A stretch of DNA of 64,000 nt from Paenibacillus sp. BSR1-1 (GTDB lineage: Bacteria > Bacillota > Bacilli > Bacillales > Cytobacillaceae), in the NCBI RefSeq assembly GCF_030403775.1, contig NZ_JAQMWQ010000005.1:62001-126000 (forward strand), given 5' to 3'. The position numbers and the translations under genes were made by a program. Shown piece by piece: positions 37,693 to 45,670 of this stretch. How positions within the stretch are numbered: the first letter of the stretch is position 1; each line of letters starts with the position of its first letter. The notes under the pieces were generated by a model. It was not told where the DNA came from, did not search any database, and worked only from the letters and a program-made list of their open reading frames with translations.

Positions 37693-38952
37693 ATGGTGGA
37701 TTATAGCACACTGCCGCAAAATAAAATTCTATGTGTGGATATGAAGAGCTTTTATGCAAGCTGTTCGGCTGTTATGAGAGGTCTTGACCCATTGAATTGC
37801 TATTTAGCGGTGGCTGGCAACTTGGATCGGCAGGGAAGTGTCGTGCTTGCTGCTTCCCCGCGCCTCAAAAAGGAATTTGGGATTAAAACAGGTTCACGGC
37901 TATTCGAGATTCCAAAAGACCCAAGAATTCAAATTGTTGAGCCAAAGATGGCAACTTATTTACGTGTTTCAACTGAAATTTCCCGTGTCTTTAACCGCTA
38001 CGTTCCAAAAGAAGCCATCCATACGTACAGCGTCGATGAAAGCTTTATTAAAGTCGATGGCGCGCTTCATTTATGGGGGGATGCCCGGACGATTGCTGAA
38101 AAAATAAAGGACGATATTGAACGGGAATTTCAGCTGCCGTGCGCCGTCGGCATTGGCCCGAACATGCTCATGTCAAAGCTTTGTCTGGATTTGGACGCAA
38201 AGAAAAAAGGAGTGGCCGAGTGGACGTATGACGATGTAAAGACAAAGCTTTGGAACGTATCCCCACTTAGGGAAATGTGGGGAATTGGCCGGCGTGTCGA
38301 AAAGACATTAAACGGAATGGGGATTTTTACGGTTGGTCAGCTGGCCCGCTATGATTTAGAAAAGCTGGAAAAGAAGTTCGGAATTATGGGGAACCAGCTT
38401 TATCATCATGCCTGGGGAGTGGATCTTTCTGAGCTGGGAGCCCCAATCATTCAAGGGCAAATCAGCTTTGGAAAAAGCCAAATTCTCTTAAGGGATTATA
38501 AAGAGGAAAAGGAAATCAAGGCCGTTATTTTAGAAATGTGCGAGGAAGTGGCCCGGAGAACAAGAACGCGCCGAAAGGCAGGGAGAACCATTAGTCTCAG
38601 CGTCGGTTACAGCCAAGATGAATTTGGCGGCGGCTTTCATCGCTCCCGTACGATCAGGCAGCCAACAAATGAAACGATGGAACTTTACCGCGTCTGCCTT
38701 GAATTGTTTCATGAAAATTATACAGGCAAGACGGTAAGGCAAATTGCGATTGCTCTCGGAAATATAGTCGACGACAGCGAGCTTCAGCTTGATCTTTTTG
38801 ACTTGGGGGCTTACAAGAGGCGGGAGCTTGGCTATGTAGTGGATTCGGTCCGCCGGCGCTTCGGTTCAGGCTCGCTGCTGCGCGCTGTTTCCTATACAAC
38901 CGCTGGAACTGCAAAGCATAGGGCAACACTAGTAGGCGGACATAAAATGTAA
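37693..38952 (+). CDS. yqjW: Y-family DNA polymerase, UvrX/YqjW (PolY2) type
   Basis: Error-prone translesion polymerase of the UmuC-like branch. Catalytic motifs VDMKSFYASC and YSVDESFIKVDG are intact. The HhH segment EMWGIGRRVEKTL and the C-terminal little-finger domain follow, with a clamp-binding-like LQLDLFD. ATG at 37693 follows GAGGGGAAAG (419 aa); the frame is open further upstream, but that ATG would overlap the LexA box. Two LexA boxes predict SOS induction. Forms an operon with the YolD-like gene. Confidence 0.92.
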   Translation: MVDYSTLPQNKILCVDMKSFYASCSAVMRGLDPLNCYLAVAGNLDRQGSVVLAASPRLKKEFGIKTGSRLFEIPKDPRIQIVEPKMATYLRVSTEISRVFNRYVPKEAIHTYSVDESFIKVDGALHLWGDARTIAEKIKDDIEREFQLPCAVGIGPNMLMSKLCLDLDAKKKGVAEWTYDDVKTKLWNVSPLREMWGIGRRVEKTLNGMGIFTVGQLARYDLEKLEKKFGIMGNQLYHHAWGVDLSELGAPIIQGQISFGKSQILLRDYKEEKEIKAVILEMCEEVARRTRTRRKAGRTISLSVGYSQDEFGGGFHRSRTIRQPTNETMELYRVCLELFHENYTGKTVRQIAIALGNIVDDSELQLDLFDLGAYKRRELGYVVDSVRRRFGSGSLLRAVSYTTAGTAKHRATLVGGHKM

Positions 38953-38974
38953 TTGGGAAAGAAGGTAGAGGCGT

Positions 38975-39313
38975 ATGACGATTCGCGACCGCGGCAGAAT
39001 CAAATGGACGTCGATGATGCTTCCTGAGCATGTGAAATTGCTCCGGGATTGGGTAAAAGAGGATGAATACGAACAGAAAAGAGAAATGGATGAGCAGCAG
39101 CTCGAGCTCATGAATGAGACCTTGTCGGAAGCAATTGAATTTGATCAATACGTTACAATTACGCATTACCATAACCGGAACTATGAAATTGTGATTGGCA
39201 AAATTCATTACTGGGACGAAATGGTCCAAAGGCTTCATGTAGTAGACCGCTTTGAAGAAGTGCACCGGATTCCCATAGATGCGATTGCCGATATAAGGCT
39301 GACGGACACATAA
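38975..39313 (+). CDS. yqjX: YolD-like family protein
   Basis: 112-aa protein of the YolD-like family, which nearly always accompanies UvrX/YqjW-type polymerases and is thought to play a UmuD-like partner role. It starts 22 nt after yqjW. Characteristic features are the N-terminal RDRGRIKWTSMMLPEHV and the barrel-like C-terminal half with HYHNRNYEIVIGKIHYWD. Function is inferred from family and operon context. Confidence 0.9.
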   Translation: MTIRDRGRIKWTSMMLPEHVKLLRDWVKEDEYEQKREMDEQQLELMNETLSEAIEFDQYVTITHYHNRNYEIVIGKIHYWDEMVQRLHVVDRFEEVHRIPIDAIADIRLTDT

Positions 39314-39314
39314 A

Positions 39315-39347
39315 AAAGCGCGGCTTCTATAAGAAGCCGCGTTTCTT
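39315..39347 (+). terminator. Terminator after the yqjW-yolD pair
   Basis: Stem AAGCGCGGCTTCT / AGAAGCCGCGTTT with a 3-nt loop; A-run on the left and T-rich on the right, so it may also stop the opposing gene. Confidence 0.87.
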
Positions 39348-39350
39348 AAT

Positions 39351-39557
39351 CTATTCACCTTCAGGAACCCGGACTTGTGATTCAAAATTTCCTTTATGCG
39401 AGCCATCGCAAAAAGGTTTGTTTTTTGATAAGCCGCATCGGCAGAGAGAAAAAGAAGGTTTAGTAGTATAAACATTGCCTTCACCATCTAGCAGCTCCAC
39501 ATCACCGGTGATTCTTAGAGAGCCGTTATCATTTACTTTGATTTGAACTTTGGTCAT
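39351..39557 (-). CDS. CDGSH-type iron-sulfur protein
   Basis: 68-aa protein whose C-terminal half has the CDGSH motif: CRCG, then SKNKPFCDGSHKG, giving three Cys and one His ligands of a [2Fe-2S] cluster. The preceding strand region (ITGDVELLDGEG) is typical of short bacterial members. ATG 39557 has AAAGGAG at 9 nt; a longer frame upstream has no ribosome site. Divergent from the HesB-like gene, suggesting a shared Fe-S theme. Confidence 0.87.
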   Translation of the reverse strand: MTKVQIKVNDNGSLRITGDVELLDGEGNVYTTKPSFSLCRCGLSKNKPFCDGSHKGNFESQVRVPEGE

Positions 39558-39622
39558 AAACTGACACTCCTTTAAAAACATATGATACAATCATCATATG
39601 CCAAAAGAGAGGAGCTTTAAAC

Positions 39623-39955
39623 GTGGAAATCACCATAACAGCGGAAGCGGCAGGAAAAATCAATGAAAGAACCGAAAACCGCGAAGGCTATTTAAAATTA
39701 AAATATGATACAGATGGCTGCGGCTGCGCCGTAAACGGTGTAATTGCCTTATGGCATGTTACTAAACTAGATGATACCGACATCGCAATTGAAACTAACG
39801 AAAGAACGGTTTATGTAGAAAAATCCAAAATGGTCTTTTTTGATGAACAAATGAAAATTGATTTTTCCAAGGCAACTAATTGCTTTCAATTAAAAAGCCC
39901 AGGGCAAATCCTGAACGGACATATGAGCCTAATCCTGAAAGAAAAAACAGACTGA
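39623..39955 (+). CDS. yqkB: HesB/IscA-like protein YqkB
   Basis: 110-aa protein of the iron-sulfur biosynthesis (HesB-like core) family. It keeps a DGCGCAVNG segment but not the full C-terminal CxC of A-type carriers, so a true Fe-S scaffold role is uncertain. GTG start with GAGAGGAG upstream. The same gene lies in this region in B. subtilis (yqkB). Confidence 0.82.
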   Translation: MEITITAEAAGKINERTENREGYLKLKYDTDGCGCAVNGVIALWHVTKLDDTDIAIETNERTVYVEKSKMVFFDEQMKIDFSKATNCFQLKSPGQILNGHMSLILKEKTD

Positions 39956-39977
39956 ACCAATGGACAGTCTGTTTTAA
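39943..39977. terminator. Bidirectional terminator between yqkB and yqkD
   Basis: Stem AAAACAGACTG / CAGTCTGTTTT overlapping the yqkB stop codon, with A-run and T-run on the two sides. Confidence 0.85.
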
Positions 39978-40903
39978 TTAGGCAAGGGCTGATGAACATA
40001 TTTTTGAAGAAATTCATCAACCACCCGTGCGTAATCGGCGGGATTTTCGTTAAAGGATTGAGCATGGCGCCCGTTTGCTGCAAGATAGAGCATTTTCGGC
40101 CCTTTCTTTTGCTCAAATAACTCTTTCGTCATGGTAGGAAGAATAAAATCATCCTTTTGGCTGTGAATAAACAAAACGGGATGTTTGATGTTCTCAATGA
40201 CCGAAATCGGAGAAACATTTCGAATGGAATATTTATCTCGTAACCTTAAAAAAGTGTCACCGATTGGCAGCAAGAGTCCAGGGATGAGTTTAAAATCCTT
40301 TTTAATCAGATAGGCAAGCTGTTCTTTAAAATCAGAAAATGGACAGTCGGCAATATAAAAATCAGCGCCATCCTCTAAAAGACCTGCATATAACAGCATC
40401 GTGGCTGCCCCCATCGATTCACCGTGAATTCCAAGTTCAAGATCAGGCCCTTTTTCTTTTTTTAGCCAGTCAACAATTGTTTTTAAATCAAATTTTTCAT
40501 AGTGGCCAAAGCTGGTGGTTTTCCCTCCGGATTCTCCGTGGCGGCGATGGTCATAAATCAAGGCATTGAACCCGCGCTCAAGGAAAAGGTTTGCATATTT
40601 AATCGAATTAATTTTGGTTTCGGTTACACCATGGGTAATCACGATATAGCGGTTGGTCTCGTGCGGCTCAACCAAAACGGCTTTAATGGTGTAGCCGAAA
40701 GGAGAAAGTATATCCACTTCTCGTTGTGGAAGGGAATCAAATTCATCAGGATTATACCTGCCAGCATCCTTTTCCCGCTTTAAGATAAAATCCTCGTCCT
40801 TTTTTTTCATATACATAATCCGGTTTGTAAAATATAAAGCGAGAGATAACCAGAAAAACAATAAAATGAACAAAGCTCGAAATGCCTTTTTCAAAAGCGG
40901 CAC
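39974..40903 (-). CDS. yqkD: Alpha/beta hydrolase YqkD
   Basis: Membrane-anchored serine hydrolase. One N-terminal helix (ALFILLFFWLSLALYF) precedes an alpha/beta fold with the nucleophile elbow GESMGA, the oxyanion region VITHGVTETK, the acid in HSQKDDFI and the final His in NGRHAQS. 309 aa. The substrate is unknown; the family is close to BAAT/peptidase S9-type esterases. Corresponds to B. subtilis yqkD. Confidence 0.88.
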   Translation of the reverse strand: MPLLKKAFRALFILLFFWLSLALYFTNRIMYMKKKDEDFILKREKDAGRYNPDEFDSLPQREVDILSPFGYTIKAVLVEPHETNRYIVITHGVTETKINSIKYANLFLERGFNALIYDHRRHGESGGKTTSFGHYEKFDLKTIVDWLKKEKGPDLELGIHGESMGAATMLLYAGLLEDGADFYIADCPFSDFKEQLAYLIKKDFKLIPGLLLPIGDTFLRLRDKYSIRNVSPISVIENIKHPVLFIHSQKDDFILPTMTKELFEQKKGPKMLYLAANGRHAQSFNENPADYARVVDEFLQKYVHQPLPN

Positions 40904-40921
40904 CTCCCGAAGTGATTAATA

Positions 40922-41088
40922 AAGGCTATTTTCGCATAAATGTTGTTATTCGTAAAAGTTTATCAACCCGTAAAACTAGTAGCTTCGGGGCATCTTTTTG
41001 TAAGAACATTTGCGGAAATTGCCCGGAAACTTAGTAAAATGAACCTGAATAAGTTCCATAAAGCAACAAAGTTTACGAAAAGAGCCTT
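40922..41088. repeat. MITE-like element, copy B (167 bp)
   Basis: Second copy of the element at 9461-9626, same orientation, with the same ends (AAGGCTATTTTC and GAAAAGAGCCTT). The two copies align along their whole length with mostly single-base differences. It sits 18 nt upstream of the yqkD start, in the yqkD promoter region. Confidence 0.8.
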
Positions 41089-41135
41089 CATATAATATAT
41101 GGAAAATAAACTACATGCGCCCATAAATTTTAACA

Positions 41136-41168
41136 TGAAAAAAGCCGCTGATTCCAATTTAGCGGCTT
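41136..41168 (-). terminator. Minus-strand terminator downstream of hmgL and the 46-aa gene
   Basis: AAGCCGCT and AGCGGCTT pair around an 11-nt loop; read on the minus strand the stem is followed by a run of T (plus-strand GAAAAAA). Confidence 0.8.
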
Positions 41169-41212
41169 AGGCTCATAATAAAAAAATTACATGACATCGC
41201 ACTTTGAGAACT

Positions 41213-41415
41213 GTCCAGCTCCAGCGCCTAGGGGCTCGCAGGTCTACAGCCAATCCAGCGAAAAGGTTAAAAAGCAACCTTTCCGCCGGCTCGTCTTATG
41301 CTTGTCGCCCCTAGGAAAAAAGCAGTTCATTTTCCCCCTGGGCACTAAGGAAAGCTCCTTTAAATAAGTCTCGCAGGAACAAGCTCCGCTTGTTCCGAAG
41401 GCGCTCCCGCTTTTC
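41213..41415. repeat. Bacillaceae-type intergenic repeat with nested hairpins (about 200 bp)
   Basis: Begins GTCCAGCTCCAGCGCCTAGG and ends AAGGCGCTCCCGCTTTTC. Inverted pairs inside include CCTAGGGGC with GCCCCTAGG and a perfect GGAACAAGC / GCTTGTTCC hairpin. I recall closely similar 'CCAGCGCCTAG...GGCGCTCCCGCTTTTC' elements scattered in many Bacillus genomes. No ORF. With copy B of the MITE it fills the 514-nt gap between yqkD and the next gene. Confidence 0.75.
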
Positions 41416-41417
41416 TA

Positions 41418-41558
41418 TTATGACTCTGCATTTTGTCGCTTCGTCGGATGAATCGCTTTGTTCATCTCTTCAGCGGCCATCGTCCGTGTGCCGCCATCGC
41501 CTGTTTCTGCATAGTCTTTGCCCTTTTGGCTGTTTCCTTTGTCACGTTTTTGGCTCAT
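41418..41558 (-). CDS. Small hydrophilic hypothetical protein (46 aa)
   Basis: Short frame with a strong ribosome site (GGAAGGGAG, 8-9 nt before ATG). The product is very polar (MSQKRDKGNSQKGKDYAETG then GGTRTMAAEEMNKAIH and a PTKRQNAES end), no membrane segment, no Cys. I do not recognise the family; small spore or stress proteins of Bacillus often have this composition. It lies 70 nt downstream of hmgL on the same strand, so it may share that transcript. Confidence 0.62.
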   Translation of the reverse strand: MSQKRDKGNSQKGKDYAETGDGGTRTMAAEEMNKAIHPTKRQNAES

Positions 41559-41628
41559 AAAATCAATCTCCCTTCCAGGTAGTTTCATCTAATAAGATGC
41601 ATAGATAGATGGGTGATTATTCACAAAC

Positions 41629-42531
41629 CTAATTGGTTTGAGCATGTAAACGATAATATCCGCTATCGATGGACCTTGAAAGATGAGGCTGGACGACTTC
41701 AATTGCATCCACGAGCTTTTCGAGATTAACTCCTGTTTCAATTCCCATCCGCTCAAGCATGTAAACTACGTCCTCTGTTGCCGCATTTCCGCTGGCTCCA
41801 GGTGCGAAAGGGCAGCCGCCAAGCCCGCCGGCAGAAGAATCAAATCGGTCAATTCCTGCTTGAAGAGAAGCTAAAATATTGGCTAGGGCAAGCTTCCGGG
41901 TGTCATGAAAATGGGCTGTTAAAAGAACCCCAGGGAATTCTGCTTTTAGTTGAGAAAACAAAGAGTAGGCTTCATCAGGGGCAGCCATCCCAATCGTATC
42001 GGCCACGCTCAATTCATCGACACCAGCCTCTACAAAATCACGGCAAAGCGCCAATGTGTCAATTTCATTGATTTTCCCTTCATAAGGACAATAAAAAGAG
42101 GTAGAAATGCAGGCACGAACAAAATAATTCTTTTCTTTTAATTCATGGATGATGGGTTTTAATTCTTCCATACTATCCTTCGTTGATTTATTTATATTTT
42201 TTAGATTAAAAGTGTTGCTCACCCCAACAAACACGGCAACCGCTTTGCAATCGGTGGAATAAACCCTGTCAATCCCTTTTCTATTCGGCGCAAGGACAAT
42301 ATTTCTTGTCCTATCATCGAGGCAATCAGTGACAATTTCAGCCGCATCGCCCATTTGCGGCACCCATTTTGGTGAAACAAACGAAGTCAGCTCCATTTCT
42401 TGAAGCCCGGCATCTCTTAAAGCAGCAATAAATTGTTTTTTTATATTAGTCGGAACGAATAACTTCTCATTCTGCAGACCATCGCGCGGACCAACCTCAA
42501 TAATGGTCACCTTTTTTGGTAAATTAAGCAT
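41629..42531 (-). CDS. hmgL: Hydroxymethylglutaryl-CoA lyase
   Basis: TIM-barrel lyase that splits HMG-CoA into acetoacetate and acetyl-CoA, the last step specific to leucine breakdown. Start region VTIIEVGPRDGLQNE, metal-binding HFHDT, and the family signature GLGGCPFAPGASGNAATED containing the catalytic Cys. Two ATGs occur in tandem; the second (42531) is better spaced (7 nt) from GGAGGGG. 300 aa. Divergent from thiolase-scoAB, whose products consume the acetoacetate. B. subtilis YngG is the equivalent. Confidence 0.93.
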   Translation of the reverse strand: MLNLPKKVTIIEVGPRDGLQNEKLFVPTNIKKQFIAALRDAGLQEMELTSFVSPKWVPQMGDAAEIVTDCLDDRTRNIVLAPNRKGIDRVYSTDCKAVAVFVGVSNTFNLKNINKSTKDSMEELKPIIHELKEKNYFVRACISTSFYCPYEGKINEIDTLALCRDFVEAGVDELSVADTIGMAAPDEAYSLFSQLKAEFPGVLLTAHFHDTRKLALANILASLQAGIDRFDSSAGGLGGCPFAPGASGNAATEDVVYMLERMGIETGVNLEKLVDAIEVVQPHLSRSIDSGYYRLHAQTN

Positions 42532-42680
42532 CATTTTTCCCCTCCCATTTTCATACTTTCATTGTAGTGCCGGTATTTTTGAAAAATCAAGAAAAAATGA
42601 AATTTTGACAAAATTAGAGGTATTTCCGTGTTAAACTAGAAGTAGTAAAGGTAAAAAAGGTTGAAGGGGAGAGAAAGATA

Positions 42681-43868
42681 ATGAGTCAAATTGAAGTAGT
42701 CATTGTCAGTGCGGTCCGAACTGCACTTGGAAACTTTAACGGAAGTTTAAAAAATATATCCGCACCGGAGCTGGGAGCGACTGTTATCAAAGGGGCACTT
42801 GAACAGGCAGGAGTAAAGCCAGATCAAGTGGATGAGGTAATTATGGGAAATGTTCTCCAGGCAGGCCTCGGGCAAAACCCGGCAAGGCAGGCGGCTATTC
42901 AAGCGGGAATTCCTGAAAGCGTTTCCTCGATGACGATTAATAAAGTTTGCGGTTCCGGACTTAAGGCTGTTCACCTTGCGACGCAAGCTATTTTGGCAGG
43001 TGACGCTGAAATCGTAGTAGCTGGCGGAATGGAAAATATGAGCCAGGCACCATACCTGTTAAAAAATGCCCGGGACGGCTTTAAAATGGGCGACCAAAAA
43101 TTAGTGGATACATTAACTTCTGATGGTCTTACATGTGTATTTAACGACTATCATATGGGGATTACCGCAGAAAACCTTGCTAGCAAATATTCAATCACAA
43201 GAGAAGAGCAGGACGAATTTTCAGCATGGAGTCAGGAAAAAGCTGTGAAGGCGATTGAAGCAGGGAAGTTTAATGATGAAATTGTTCCTGTTGTTATCCC
43301 GCAGCGTAAAGGGGAGCCAATTGTTTTTGCGGTGGATGAATATCCAAAAAAAGGAACAACGGCAGAAAAATTGGCCGGGTTGAGAACAGCGTTTAAAAAG
43401 GATGGCACGGTAACGGCAGGAAATGCTTCAGGAATTAATGATGGCGCGGCAGCTGTAGTAGTCATGAGTAAGAAAAAGGCCGAAGAACTAGGTCTTGAAC
43501 CTCTAGTAACTGTTAAAGCAAATGCCAGTGCCGGTGTAGACCCAAGTATCATGGGAATTGGTCCGGTACCTGCCGTAAGAAAAGCATTGGAAAAGGCAGC
43601 TGTTTCGATGGAGGAGATTGAATTAATCGAAGCAAATGAAGCTTTTGCGGCACAATCGCTGGCTGTAGACCGTGAGCTTCAGTTTAATAAAGAAATTCTC
43701 AATGTAAATGGCGGCGCTATTGCTCTCGGCCACCCTATCGGAGCAAGCGGAGCGAGAATTCTGGTTACCTTAATCCACGAGATGAAAAAGAGGCAGGCGC
43801 GCGTTGGATTGGCTACTCTTTGTATTGGCGGCGGGCAAGGTGTCGCAACGATTGTTGAGCTTGCATAA
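42681..43868 (+). CDS. Acetyl-CoA acetyltransferase (thiolase)
   Basis: Degradative or biosynthetic thiolase, 395 aa. Nucleophilic Cys in [12 protein letters not shown], His in [11 protein letters not shown], and the second Cys in TLCIGGGQG. In this setting it would cleave acetoacetyl-CoA made by ScoAB into two acetyl-CoA. A TTGACA lies at 42606-42611 in the divergent 149-nt spacer with hmgL, but no well-spaced -10 is clear. Spacing of 29 nt to scoA suggests one operon. Confidence 0.93.
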   Translation: MSQIEVVIVSAVRTALGNFNGSLKNISAPELGATVIKGALEQAGVKPDQVDEVIMGNVLQAGLGQNPARQAAIQAGIPESVSSMTINKVCGSGLKAVHLATQAILAGDAEIVVAGGMENMSQAPYLLKNARDGFKMGDQKLVDTLTSDGLTCVFNDYHMGITAENLASKYSITREEQDEFSAWSQEKAVKAIEAGKFNDEIVPVVIPQRKGEPIVFAVDEYPKKGTTAEKLAGLRTAFKKDGTVTAGNASGINDGAAAVVVMSKKKAEELGLEPLVTVKANASAGVDPSIMGIGPVPAVRKALEKAAVSMEEIELIEANEAFAAQSLAVDRELQFNKEILNVNGGAIALGHPIGASGARILVTLIHEMKKRQARVGLATLCIGGGQGVATIVELA

Positions 43869-43897
43869 ACGTTCATGATAAGGGGGAGAGAACGAAA

Positions 43898-44587
43898 ATG
43901 AAGAAAATTTGTACATCCTTCCAAGAAGCAGTTGTCGATATTCATGATGGAGCGACACTGATGGTAGGTGGATTTGGCTTGTGCGGGATACCAGAAAACC
44001 TAATTTTAGCGTTAGCAGAGAAAGGCGTAAAGGATTTAACCGTTATTTCTAATAACTGCGGAATTGATGAGTGGGGGCTCGGTCTCCTATTAAATAATAA
44101 GCAAATTAAGAAAATGATCGGCTCCTATGTCGGGGAAAATAAAGAGTTTGAGAGGCAGGTTTTGACAGGAGAGCTGGAAGTGGAATTGACACCTCAAGGC
44201 ACATTAGCGGAAAAAATTCGAGCAGGCGGCGCCGGCATTCCAGCGTTTTATACTCCTGCCGGGGTAGGGACGCCAATTGCTGAAGGCAAAGAAACAAAAG
44301 TTTTTAAGGGGCGGGAATACCTTTTAGAAGAAGCGCTGACAGCAGATTTTAGCTTGGTGCGTGCATGGAAGGGCGACAAAATGGGAAATCTCGTTTACCA
44401 CAAAACAGCCCGGAACTTTAATCCTATGATTGCGGCTGCTGGGGGAGTAACAATTGCTGAAGTAGAAACACTCTATGAAATCGGCGAATTGGATCCGAAT
44501 TTTATTCATACCCCAAGCATTTATGTGCAAGCCATTATCGAAGGAAGCCAGGAGAAACGAATTGAGCGGTTAACTATAAGTAAATAA
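43898..44587 (+). CDS. scoA: 3-oxoacid CoA-transferase subunit A
   Basis: Alpha subunit of succinyl-CoA:acetoacetate CoA-transferase. CoA-binding glycine motif [13 protein letters not shown] near residues 24-36; [15 protein letters not shown] further in. 229 aa. Pairs with scoB 24 nt downstream. Activates acetoacetate, linking HmgL to the thiolase. Confidence 0.94.
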   Translation: MKKICTSFQEAVVDIHDGATLMVGGFGLCGIPENLILALAEKGVKDLTVISNNCGIDEWGLGLLLNNKQIKKMIGSYVGENKEFERQVLTGELEVELTPQGTLAEKIRAGGAGIPAFYTPAGVGTPIAEGKETKVFKGREYLLEEALTADFSLVRAWKGDKMGNLVYHKTARNFNPMIAAAGGVTIAEVETLYEIGELDPNFIHTPSIYVQAIIEGSQEKRIERLTISK

Positions 44588-44611
44588 AGTTGGTAGAAGG
44601 GAGTAGTGTAA

Positions 44612-45280
44612 ATGGCGAATGAGAAAGTCTCTGTCAGAGAGAGAATTGCGATTAGGGCAGAGAAAGAAATTGAAAACGGCTTTTATGTAAACCTAGGAAT
44701 CGGCATGCCAACCCTCGTTGCCAATTATATAACGGATAACAAACAGGTTGTTTTGCAATCAGAAAATGGCCTTTTAGGAATTGGTCCATATCCACATGAA
44801 GATGAAGTGGACCCGGACTTAATAAATGCAGGGAAAGAAACAGTTACAGCGATCAGCGGCGCAGCCTATTTTGACAGTGCGGAATCGTTTGCGATGATTC
44901 GCGGCGGACATGTGAACCTGGCAATCCTCGGTGGAATGGAAGTCTCCGAAACCGGCGATCTTGCAAACTGGATGATTCCAGGAAAAATGATTAAAGGAAT
45001 GGGCGGGGCGATGGACCTTGTTCACGGCGCTCAGAAAATCATAGTTATCATGGAGCACGTCAATAAAAAAGGCGAGTCAAAAATTCTTAAACAATGCACT
45101 CTTCCATTAACAGGGAAAGGGGTCGTAGACCGGATTATCACAGAGCGTGCGGTTATGGATGTCACCGATTCCGGATTGAGACTTGTGGAAGTAGCAAAAG
45201 GTTTTACCATAGAGGAAGTCGTAAATTCGACGGAAGCAGTACTAAATGTCGATGCAAGCGTTAAACTAGAAGCATATTAA
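44612..45280 (+). CDS. scoB: 3-oxoacid CoA-transferase subunit B
   Basis: Beta subunit carrying the catalytic glutamate in [10 protein letters not shown]. Also [10 protein letters not shown] and [14 protein letters not shown] blocks. 222 aa. AGAAGGGAG ribosome site. Final gene of the thiolase-scoA-scoB operon; terminator follows. Confidence 0.94.
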   Translation: MANEKVSVRERIAIRAEKEIENGFYVNLGIGMPTLVANYITDNKQVVLQSENGLLGIGPYPHEDEVDPDLINAGKETVTAISGAAYFDSAESFAMIRGGHVNLAILGGMEVSETGDLANWMIPGKMIKGMGGAMDLVHGAQKIIVIMEHVNKKGESKILKQCTLPLTGKGVVDRIITERAVMDVTDSGLRLVEVAKGFTIEEVVNSTEAVLNVDASVKLEAY

Positions 45281-45290
45281 AGAAAAGTTG

Positions 45291-45324
45291 AAGCAGGCTG
45301 TGTAAACAAACAGCCTGCTTTTTT
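45291..45324 (+). terminator. Terminator after scoB
   Basis: Stem AAGCAGGCTG / CAGCCTGCTT then TTTT. Confidence 0.88.
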
Positions 45325-45367
45325 CATGATATAATAAAAGGAATAATGAATTCTGGGGGATTTTAGA

Positions 45368-45622
45368 ATGAAAAAGAAAGCGAATCAAAAAAATCAATCT
45401 AAACCAAAAATAGATGACAAACCCGTAACACTTAAAGATATGATTAATCCAGACTTAATTAAGCAGTTAAAAGATCAGCAGGATCAATTAAAGGCGGAAG
45501 AAGAAAGAAAAAAACAAGAGGAAGAAGCAAAAAAACGGGAAGAACGCAGATTAAAAGAAAAGAATAAATCATTTGAAGAGTTATTGAACGAAAGCGGGAT
45601 GAACTGGAAGGAGTTTAAATAA
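45368..45622 (+). CDS. yqkE: YqkE family protein
   Basis: 84-aa highly charged protein. A Lys/Gln-rich start is followed by a long Glu/Lys/Arg coiled-coil stretch (residues about 35-70) and a conserved end FEELLNESGMNWKEFK. Matches the DUF3886/YqkE type. Function unknown. Lies between scoB and yqkF, as yqkE lies next to yqkF in B. subtilis. Confidence 0.8.
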   Translation: MKKKANQKNQSKPKIDDKPVTLKDMINPDLIKQLKDQQDQLKAEEERKKQEEEAKKREERRLKEKNKSFEELLNESGMNWKEFK

Positions 45623-45640
45623 TAATTCGAATGCAAGGAA

Positions 45641-45670
45641 AGCAAAAAAGGAGGGCAGCTGCTCTCCTTT
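45641..45670 (-). terminator. Terminator after yqkF
   Basis: Near-perfect palindrome AAAGGAGGGCAGC / GCTGCTCTCCTTT at the yqkF stop; on the minus strand it is followed by six T. Confidence 0.82.

Noticed and set aside
38654-39487. 277-codon minus-strand frame over yqjW-yolD
   Set aside because: Antisense shadow of two well-supported genes with family motifs on the plus strand.
40963-41157. 64-codon minus-strand frame between yqkD and hmgL
   Set aside because: It lies almost wholly inside copy B of the MITE-like repeat and has no ribosome site.
42606-42640. Sigma-A promoter (TTGACA) before the thiolase gene
   Set aside because: The -35 is perfect, but the best -10 (TAAACT with TG) is 21 nt away, too far for confidence.
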